Assembly (NCBI GenBank): GCA_963781595.1 | Contig: CAWAGG010000006.1 | Span: 682,001-746,000 of the forward strand | Source: JBEDUK01 sp963781595 | Lineage (GTDB): Bacteria; Actinomycetota; UBA4738 | Length of the DNA: 64,000 nt | Direction of reading: 5' to 3' | In this document: piece by piece, positions 57,325 through 64,000 of the stretch | How positions within the stretch are numbered: position 1 is the first letter of the stretch | Layout: each line of letters opens with the position of its first letter | Notes under the pieces: model-generated | The model's database searches: none | The model's input: the letters and a program-made list of their open reading frames with translations, nothing else | What the model was told of the DNA's origin: nothing | Program-made: the position numbers and the translations under genes

Positions 57325-59022
57325 ATGAGTCTGGATCCGGACACGCTCACCATGATCCTGGCGGCGCTCCGGGAATTCGCCGCCAGTCGCTTCCCCGATC
57401 AGCGCCTCCTGGATCTCGACGAGAAGGACGAAGCCCCGGTCGAGGACCTTCGGGCGATGTGCGGCGAGGACCTCGGGATCCACCTGCTCTTCCTCCCCGA
57501 GGCATACGGGGGAATGGGCGGCGGGTCATTCGACGTCTACCGGGTGAGCGAACAGCTGGCCCGGATCGACGTCGGGATCGCCACCGGGGTGTCCGTCGGC
57601 TCCCTGGGGAGCGACGTCATCTCCCGCGGGGGGACCGCCCAGCAGCGGAAGGAGTGGCTGACGCGGATCGCGAACGAGGGTCTGCTGTTCGCGTACGGGG
57701 CAACCGAGCCGGAGGCTGGGAGCGATCTCGGCGCGCTCACGACAACGGCCCTGCCGGTGGTGGACGAGGGCCGTGTCGCCGGATACCGCATCACCGGCAG
57801 GAAGCAGTGGATATCGAACGGTGGCATCGCCGACGCGTACTCGATCTTGGCCAACGCGCCGGGAGGGCCGACGTGGTTCGTGGTAGATGCTGGCGCTCTC
57901 GGGTTCGAACACGGCAAGCCCGAGGACAAGCAGGGACTCCGGACCTCGAACACCGCGGCCCTGTTCCTCGACGACGTCTTCGTGGACGCCGACCGTCGGG
58001 TTGGCGAGGTGGAGGGGCAGGGCCTGCTCGTAGCCCAGACCGTGTTCGGTTACAGCCGGCTGATGGTGGCGGCGCTGGGACTGGGTGCCGGGTGGGCTGC
58101 GCTCGACCGGGCCATCCCGTACTCCGTGACGCGGATCCAGGCGGGTGGGCCGCTCTCTGAGAAACAGGCCTACACACACAAGCTGATCGTTCCGCACGTG
58201 GTCCGGCTGGAGGCGGCCCGCTCGTGCATCGAGGAGTCGGCCGAGCGCATCGACTCCGGCGAGGGTTCGTTGAACACCGAGGGGGCTATCGCCAAGTTCA
58301 TGGCCACCGAGGCCGGCCACGCCGCGGCCGACGCGTCGATCCAGGCCCTCGGTGGCTACGGCTATGTGCGGGAGTACATGGTCGAGAAGATCACCCGGGA
58401 CGTTCGGATCACCAGGATCTTCGAAGGCACCTCCGAGATCATGGAGATGACCATCGCCCGCGACCGGTGGCAGCAGCACCTCAAGTCTCATGGACGCTAT
58501 TACCTCGACGAGGCGGCCCGGATGGAGACGGTGCACGCGTCACATCCCGACGTTGGCGCGGACGTCGCCGCGCTTGGATTCCGCTCGCTGGCGGCTCTCA
58601 TGGAGCGGGCTCGGGTCGAGCGCCTCACTCGCAACCAGCACGTCCTCTTCCGCCTGGGCGAGTTGGTCGCGTACGGCGAATGCGCCGGAAGCCTCTCGCG
58701 TCGGGCGGCCAGGTCGGCCGACGGTGAACTGCACCCCAAGGCCGATACACGCTTCTCGACACCGGCTCTGGCCGCGTTGGCCCGGATCTTCGCCCGGGAG
58801 GCCGCGCTGAGGATCGCCCAGGACGGCCTGCGCTGGATCGTGGGGACGGCAGGGCCGGCCGGAAGGGATCTCGCGGCGATCCAACAGGCTCTGGGGCTAT
58901 CGGCCATCCACGCGGCACAGCAGGGGCTCCTGATCGACATGGACTTCGTCGCCGACGTGCTGTACGGGCGGACGGCGGCTGGAGCGGGATCGGATACAAG
59001 GGCAGAGGGGCGGGCATCATGA
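57325..59022 (+). CDS. Acyl-CoA dehydrogenase family protein
   Basis: A 565-residue FAD-dependent acyl-CoA dehydrogenase. The three usual regions are present: an N-terminal helical part, the beta domain with YGATEPEAGSDLGALTTTAL and KQWISNGGIADAY, and the C-terminal helices with LGGYGYVREYMVEKITRDVR and RIFEGTSEIMEM, where the FEGTSEI loop holds the catalytic base in most family members. An extension of about 160 residues follows, as in very-long-chain or fused-type enzymes. GAGGGGA precedes the ATG. Its stop overlaps the start of the polyketide synthase (ATGA). Joint action on the product of that synthase, for example introducing or removing a double bond, is therefore likely. Confidence 0.9.
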   Translation: MSLDPDTLTMILAALREFAASRFPDQRLLDLDEKDEAPVEDLRAMCGEDLGIHLLFLPEAYGGMGGGSFDVYRVSEQLARIDVGIATGVSVGSLGSDVISRGGTAQQRKEWLTRIANEGLLFAYGATEPEAGSDLGALTTTALPVVDEGRVAGYRITGRKQWISNGGIADAYSILANAPGGPTWFVVDAGALGFEHGKPEDKQGLRTSNTAALFLDDVFVDADRRVGEVEGQGLLVAQTVFGYSRLMVAALGLGAGWAALDRAIPYSVTRIQAGGPLSEKQAYTHKLIVPHVVRLEAARSCIEESAERIDSGEGSLNTEGAIAKFMATEAGHAAADASIQALGGYGYVREYMVEKITRDVRITRIFEGTSEIMEMTIARDRWQQHLKSHGRYYLDEAARMETVHASHPDVGADVAALGFRSLAALMERARVERLTRNQHVLFRLGELVAYGECAGSLSRRAARSADGELHPKADTRFSTPALAALARIFAREAALRIAQDGLRWIVGTAGPAGRDLAAIQQALGLSAIHAAQQGLLIDMDFVADVLYGRTAAGAGSDTRAEGRAS

Positions 59023-62000
59023 ACGAGACCCGAGGCACTGAAGTAGCCGTCGTCGGCTTGGGAGCGATCCTGCCGGATGCGCCGGATGCGCCGGCCTTCT
59101 GGCGGAACGTGATCGAAGAGCGCTACAGCATCACCGAGGTCCCGAAGGAGCGGTGGGACCCAGATCTCTACTACGACCCGGATCCCAGGGCACCCTACAA
59201 GACCCACTCGAGGATCGGCGGCTGGGTGCGGGAAGGCGAGTGGGATTGGGATCCGTTCGGCTGGCATCTTCCGATCCCACCCGCCGTCAGCGACTCCATG
59301 GAGGACTCGCAGAAGTGGGCGATCGCCTGTACGCGGGAGGCGCTCGCCGACTACGGGTACCCGAGGCGTCCGCTCGATACCGAGCGAACCGCGGTCATAC
59401 TGGGCAACGCTCTGGCCGGGGATGAGCAGTTCGTGACCGCCCTTCGGATCCTCTACCCGGAGTTCGCGGAAGAGCTTGCGCGCGCGCCGGCTCTCCTGAC
59501 GCTGCCGCCCGATGTTCGCGCGGCGATCCTCGAGGACGTCCACGGTGGTGTGGTCGGGCCGTTCCGCGACGTCACCGGAGACGCGGTCCTCGGGCAGCTC
59601 AGCAACATCCTGGCCGGGCGGGTGGCGAACCTGTTCGATCTGCACGGCCCGAACTACACCATGGACGCGGCATGCGCCTCGGCGCTCGCGGCGATGAACG
59701 CTTCGGTGAAGGGTTTGGCCGATGGCGATTTCGACGTGGCTCTCACCGGCGGGATCGACGGGAACATGGGGCCCGTTCCCTTCGTGAAGTTCAGCAAGCT
59801 CGGCGCCCTCTCCGCGACCGGGACCCGACCGTACGACGAGGGCGCCGACGGGTTCGTCATGGGCGAGGGAGCGGCGGTCTTCCTGCTGAAGCGCCTGGCG
59901 GACGCAGAGCGGGACGGCGACCGGATCCACGCCGTGATCCGGGGGCTCGCAGGATCGAGCGATGGCAGGGGCAGGGGCCTGACGGCGCCGAATCCCGTGG
60001 GCCAGCGCCTGGCTGTGGAGTGGGCCTGGGAGCGTGCTGGGCTCACGCCGGCCACGGTCGGGCTCATCGAGGGCCACGGTACCTCCACGGCCCTGGGCGA
60101 CGTGGTCGAGATGGAGAGCCTCAATGAGGTGTTCGGCCCGCTGGATCTGCCCGTGGCCTCGATCGCCCTGGGATCGGCCAAGTCGAATATCGGCCACCTG
60201 AAGGCAGCGGCCGGCGCTGCCGGGCTGCTCAAGGCGGTGTTCGCGCTGCGGGAGAAGGTGCTGCCGCCCAGCATCAACTTCGACCGGCCCAACCCGAACG
60301 TCGACTGGTCCCATTCACCGTTCTTCGTGAACACCGGATCGCGGGACTGGGACGTTCCGGCCGGCGGCCTCCGCCGGGCCGGGGTGAGCGCGTTCGGCTT
60401 CGGGGGGACCAACTTCCACGCGGTCCTGGAGGAGTACGTGCCCGGAGGATCGAACGGGATCGGGCGCAAGTCGTTCGCGGTGACTGAGGGCGAGGCCCGA
60501 GCGCTCGGCCGTAACGTGGAGCAGCCGGTCGTACCCAGGTCCCCCCTGCGGGGAGCGCTGGTGATCGGGGCCGGCTCGACAGCCGAGCTGGTGACCCGGC
60601 TGCGCTCCATCGAGGCGGAGGTCGGTTCAGGACGTGGTCCCGTACCAGGGCCGCCGCTCGAGGCCGAGCTTCGTGCTCCGGAGCGCGTCGCGATCGACTT
60701 CGGCGACGGGGTCGAGCTCAAGGAGAAGGTCGGGCTCGCACTCCATGCCCTTAGCGCGGAGAACCCGGCTGAGTGGCGGGCGCTCCGGGGCAGGGGCATC
60801 TTCCGGGCAAGCGGTCCGGCTCCCAAGGTGGCGTTCCTCTACACGGGCCAAGGCTCCCAGTACGTGAACATGCTGGCGACACTCCGCGCCTCCGAGGCCG
60901 TCGTGCGGGAGGTCTTCGACGAAGCCGACCGGGTGACGACCCCTCTTCTGGGAAAGCCCCTGAGCCGGTTCATCTTCGTCGAAGGAACCGACACCAGGAC
61001 CCTGGAAGAGGCTGAAGCGGATCTGACCCAGACGGACGTGACCCAGCCGGCTGTTCTTGCCGCCGACCTCGCGCTGGACAGGCTGCTCGGCGGATTCGGC
61101 ATCGCACCGGACATGGTCATGGGGCACAGCTTGGGCGAGTACGCCGCGTTGGTGGGGGCCGGGTGCCTCACGTTCGAGGGCGCCGCGCGCGCGGTGAGCG
61201 CGCGCGGCCGGGCGGTAGCGAGCCTCGCGGTCGAGGACCGAGGGCGGATGGCCGCCGTGTTCGCCCCGATCCCGGAGGTTGACCGGATCCTTCGCGGCGT
61301 CGACGGATATGTGATCGTTGCCAATTTCAATAGCAACAACCAAGCTGTGATCAGCGGGGCGAGCGAGGCGGTGGAGCGAGCCACGCATGCCTTCGAGGCA
61401 GCCGGGCACCGGGTCGTGCCGCTTCCGATCAGCCATGCCTTTCACACCCGGATCGTGGCTCCGGCGAGCGAGCCGCTCCGGCAGGCACTGGCCGCTCTCG
61501 ACCTGCAGCCCGCGAGGCTGCCCATCGTCGCGAATGTATCCGGTGAGTTCTACCCGGCGGGACCGGACGCGGTCTCCCGGATGCTCGACATGCTGGCCTC
61601 CCAGATCGCCTCCCCGGTGCAGTTCGTGAAGGGCCTCCAGACGCTATACGAAGCGGGCGCGCGGGTCTTCGTCGAGCTGGGTCCGAAGTCGGCGGTCTGC
61701 GCTTTCGTCCAGGACGTGCTCGGCGATCGGATGGATATCCTCGCATTGTCCACGAATCACCCGAAGCTCGGCGACGCGGTCTCGTTCAATCACGCCCTGT
61801 GCGGCCTGTACGCCGCAGGGCTGGGGACCGGCCTCCCGGCCACGGAGGAGGCCCCGACCGAGCTGCGCGCCGAGGAGCCGATCTCGGAGGCTCCCCTGCG
61901 CGCCGAGGACGTCGAGGAACGGGTGCTGGCGCTGGTGGCGGAGAAGACCGGCTACCCGCAGGACATGCTCGACGTCGACCTCGACCTGGAGGCGGACCTC

Positions 62001-64000
62001 GGGATCGACACCGTGAAGCAGGCGGAGGTCTTCGCCTCGATGCGGGAGGCGTACGCCATCCCCCGTGACGACACCGTCAAGATGCGGGACTTCCCGACCC
62101 TCGCCCACATCATCCGGTTCATCGAGGAGCGGGCCGCCGTCCCGGTGATCGAGCCGGTGCGACAGCCGGCTGCTGCGGTGCCGGCCGCGCAGGCGGCTCC
62201 TCCCGAGGAGGTCTTCGTGGAGGAGGCCCCGACCGAGCTGCGCGCCGAGGAGCCGATCTCGGAGGCTCCCCTGCGCGCCGAGGACGTCGAGGAACGGGTG
62301 CTGGCGCTGGTGGCGGAGAAGACCGGCTACCCGCAGGACATGCTCGACGTCGACCTCGACCTGGAGGCGGACCTCGGGATCGACACCGTGAAGCAGGCGG
62401 AGGTCTTCGCCTCGATGCGGGAGGCGTACGCCATCCCCCGTGACGACACCGTCAAGATGCGGGACTTCCCGACCCTCGCCCACATCATCCGGTTCATCGA
62501 GGAGCGGGCCGCCGTCCCGGTGATCGAGCCGGTGCGACAGCCGGCTGCTGCGGTGCCGGCCGCGCAGGCGGCTCCTCCCGAGGAGGTCTTCGTGGAGGAG
62601 GCCCCGACCGAGCTGCGCGCCGAGGAGCCGATCTCGGAGGCTCCCCTGCGCGCCGAGGACGTCGAGGAACGGGTGCTGGCGCTGGTGGCGGAGAAGACCG
62701 GCTACCCGCAGGACATGCTCGACGTCGACCTCGACCTGGAGGCGGACCTCGGGATCGACACCGTGAAGCAGGCGGAGGTCTTCGCCTCGATGCGGGAGGC
62801 GTACGCCATCCCCCGTGACGACACCGTCAAGATGCGGGACTTCCCGACCCTCGCCCACATCATCCGGTTCATCGAGGAGCGGGCCGCCGTCCCGGTGATC
62901 GAGCCGGTGCGACAGCCGGCTGCTGCGGTGCCGGCACGGGCATTGGCCAGCCTAGAGCCTGCTGATGCCCTTCCGCGCCGCGTTCCTCTTCCGGTCCTGC
63001 GGCCCTCCCTTGAGATCTGCAAGCCCACCGGCGTCGTGCTGGCTCCTGGCAGCAGGGTCGTCATCATGCCCGACACCGGTGGCATCGCCGAGGAGTTGAT
63101 CGGCCTGCTCGAGGACCGTGGCGTCACCCCGCTCGTCGTGGAGGATGCTCCTGATGCCGCGACCCTGCAGCAGCGGCTCGAGTCCTGGGCCGCCGAGGGC
63201 GTCATCCAGGGCGTCTACTGGCTGCCCGCATTGGACGAGGAGTCCCCCATCGGCGCCATGGGACCCGATGAGTGGCGGGAGTCCCTTCGCCGCAGGGTGA
63301 AGCTCCTCTATACGACCATGCGATCGCTGTACGAGCAGATCGCGGCCCACGGGACCTTCCTCGTCACCGCGACCAGGCTCGGTGGTATGCACGGGTACGA
63401 CGGAGCGGGCGCCGTGGCCCCCATGGGAGGCGCAGTCACGGGATTCGCCAAAGCCTACAAGCGGGAACGCATCGACCCGTTGGTCAAGACGCTGGACGTG
63501 GAGGCGGCCACCGATCCGGGCCTCGTCGCCGAGCTGCTCGTGCAGGAAACGATCCGAGATCCCGGCACCGTCGAGATCGGGTACAGGGACGGGTTGCGGT
63601 GGTCGGTCGCTCTGCGGGAGCTTCCCGCGGACGACGGCCAACCCGGCCTTCCGCTCACTCCCGAGACGGTGTTCGTCGTGACCGGGGCGGCGGGGGGGAT
63701 CGTCTCGGCCATCGTGGCGGACCTCGCCGCTGCATCGGGAGGGATCTTCCACCTCCTGGATCTGGCACCCGAGCCCGACCCGAGCGACCCGGACCTGAAC
63801 CGGTTCGCCAGTGACCGGGACGGACTGAAGCGCGTCCTCTTCGATCGGATCAAGGCGCGAGGAGAGCGGGCCACTCCCGCGATGGTGGAGCGGGAACTGG
63901 CATCCATCGAACGGAAGCATGCCGCGCTGTCGGCGGTCGAGGCCATCCGCTCTTCGGGTGGAACGTCGTGCTACCACGCGCTCGACCTCACCGACGCCGG
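59019..64000 (+). CDS. Large PfaA-like polyketide/fatty-acid synthase (KS-AT-ACPx3-KR), partial at right edge
   Basis: An open frame of 1660 residues runs to the window end. The ketosynthase (about 1-480) has Cys219 (MDAACASALAAM), His353 (EGHGTST) and His393 (SNIGHLKAAAG). The acyltransferase (about 605-910) has Ser704 in GHSLGEY and HAFH at 806-809, the malonyl-type signature. Three identical ACP repeats follow (Thr998, Thr1123 and Thr1248 in LGIDTVKQAEV). A ketoreductase with a structural half (about 1320-1545) and an NADPH motif (VTGAAGGIVSAI, about 1553) then begins. Order and tandem ACPs resemble PfaA of polyunsaturated fatty acid synthases. The Ser-to-Thr change in every ACP is unusual. 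It is translationally coupled to the acyl-CoA dehydrogenase. Confidence 0.88.
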   Translation, partial: MNETRGTEVAVVGLGAILPDAPDAPAFWRNVIEERYSITEVPKERWDPDLYYDPDPRAPYKTHSRIGGWVREGEWDWDPFGWHLPIPPAVSDSMEDSQKWAIACTREALADYGYPRRPLDTERTAVILGNALAGDEQFVTALRILYPEFAEELARAPALLTLPPDVRAAILEDVHGGVVGPFRDVTGDAVLGQLSNILAGRVANLFDLHGPNYTMDAACASALAAMNASVKGLADGDFDVALTGGIDGNMGPVPFVKFSKLGALSATGTRPYDEGADGFVMGEGAAVFLLKRLADAERDGDRIHAVIRGLAGSSDGRGRGLTAPNPVGQRLAVEWAWERAGLTPATVGLIEGHGTSTALGDVVEMESLNEVFGPLDLPVASIALGSAKSNIGHLKAAAGAAGLLKAVFALREKVLPPSINFDRPNPNVDWSHSPFFVNTGSRDWDVPAGGLRRAGVSAFGFGGTNFHAVLEEYVPGGSNGIGRKSFAVTEGEARALGRNVEQPVVPRSPLRGALVIGAGSTAELVTRLRSIEAEVGSGRGPVPGPPLEAELRAPERVAIDFGDGVELKEKVGLALHALSAENPAEWRALRGRGIFRASGPAPKVAFLYTGQGSQYVNMLATLRASEAVVREVFDEADRVTTPLLGKPLSRFIFVEGTDTRTLEEAEADLTQTDVTQPAVLAADLALDRLLGGFGIAPDMVMGHSLGEYAALVGAGCLTFEGAARAVSARGRAVASLAVEDRGRMAAVFAPIPEVDRILRGVDGYVIVANFNSNNQAVISGASEAVERATHAFEAAGHRVVPLPISHAFHTRIVAPASEPLRQALAALDLQPARLPIVANVSGEFYPAGPDAVSRMLDMLASQIASPVQFVKGLQTLYEAGARVFVELGPKSAVCAFVQDVLGDRMDILALSTNHPKLGDAVSFNHALCGLYAAGLGTGLPATEEAPTELRAEEPISEAPLRAEDVEERVLALVAEKTGYPQDMLDVDLDLEADLGIDTVKQAEVFASMREAYAIPRDDTVKMRDFPTLAHIIRFIEERAAVPVIEPVRQPAAAVPAAQAAPPEEVFVEEAPTELRAEEPISEAPLRAEDVEERVLALVAEKTGYPQDMLDVDLDLEADLGIDTVKQAEVFASMREAYAIPRDDTVKMRDFPTLAHIIRFIEERAAVPVIEPVRQPAAAVPAAQAAPPEEVFVEEAPTELRAEEPISEAPLRAEDVEERVLALVAEKTGYPQDMLDVDLDLEADLGIDTVKQAEVFASMREAYAIPRDDTVKMRDFPTLAHIIRFIEERAAVPVIEPVRQPAAAVPARALASLEPADALPRRVPLPVLRPSLEICKPTGVVLAPGSRVVIMPDTGGIAEELIGLLEDRGVTPLVVEDAPDAATLQQRLESWAAEGVIQGVYWLPALDEESPIGAMGPDEWRESLRRRVKLLYTTMRSLYEQIAAHGTFLVTATRLGGMHGYDGAGAVAPMGGAVTGFAKAYKRERIDPLVKTLDVEAATDPGLVAELLVQETIRDPGTVEIGYRDGLRWSVALRELPADDGQPGLPLTPETVFVVTGAAGGIVSAIVADLAAASGGIFHLLDLAPEPDPSDPDLNRFASDRDGLKRVLFDRIKARGERATPAMVERELASIERKHAALSAVEAIRSSGGTSCYHALDLTDA
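61851..62936 (+). repeat. Three tandem 375-bp ACP-encoding repeats, essentially identical
   Basis: Units begin at 61851, 62226 and 62601, exactly 375 bases (125 codons) apart. Units one and two are identical by eye, and unit three is identical until about 62936, where the sequence leaves the repeat. Each encodes one ACP plus a Pro/Ala/Glu linker. Identity at silent positions indicates very recent duplication or ongoing gene conversion; assembly collapse could hide further copies. Confidence 0.9.

Overview
The window is high-GC DNA dominated by GTG/ATG starts, AGGAGG-type ribosome sites and 4-base ATGA/GTGA gene overlaps. The gene content points to an actinobacterium, probably from an uncultured lineage: DinB/mycothiol-type families (25.7 and 29.7 kb), a CysA2-like sulfurtransferase, a VKOR plus DUF929 pair, a CopC-CopD fusion and many lipoproteins. 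There is no rRNA, no CRISPR array and no recognisable integrase. Several genes are broken by single-base shifts although all their motifs survive, so sequence or assembly indels must be considered alongside real decay.

Layout. 0-8.2 kb: housekeeping genes (class III aminotransferase, Fpg-like DNA glycosylase coupled to an epoxide hydrolase, GNAT, rhodanese, beta-carbonic anhydrase, AIM24 protein, degenerate ion-channel-like protein). 8.2-12.4 kb: a two-component system with three small exported proteins, with in-phase direct repeats upstream of several of them. 12.4-15.7 kb: lipoprotein, frameshifted MFS transporter, O-methyltransferase and a pyruvoyl-dependent arginine decarboxylase behind a hairpin that can hide its ribosome site. 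15.8-23.6 kb: a long minus-strand cluster of envelope genes (CopC-CopD, DUF929 thioredoxin-like, VKOR, periplasmic binding lipoprotein, CPBP protease, two paralogous Ig-like proteins). 24-31 kb: mixed metabolic and secreted genes. 31.1-33.3 kb: a cassette with a papain-like protease, a free-standing copy of its C-terminal domain, a repeat protein and a chagasin-like cysteine-protease inhibitor. 34-37.3 kb: RHH regulator, DUF4097 protein and a DrrAB-like ABC exporter.

From 37.4 to 56.3 kb lies a genomic island, bounded on the right by an intact tRNA-Arg(CCT) and on the left by a 3' fragment of the same kind of tRNA in the same orientation, sharing a perfect 20-bp core. It carries phage-like genes (HTH protein, ParB-methyltransferase cut short at an IS3 element), a five-gene ubiquitin-like conjugation operon (two-domain ubiquitin-like protein, E2-like protein, JAMM peptidase, E1-like enzyme and a fifth gene with a PD-(D/E)XK-like motif), a divergent HigB/HigA-ImmA toxin-antitoxin pair, two RHS/YD-repeat genes that meet head-to-head without start codons, and an IS481-type element. 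The ubiquitin-like operon has the gene order of the anti-phage Bil systems and is the most interesting item here.

Beyond the tRNA, a decayed transposase is followed by an acyl-CoA dehydrogenase translationally coupled to a large PfaA-like polyketide synthase (KS-AT-ACPx3-KR, running off the right edge). Its three ACP repeats are identical over 375 bp and all carry Thr where the phosphopantetheinylated Ser is expected.
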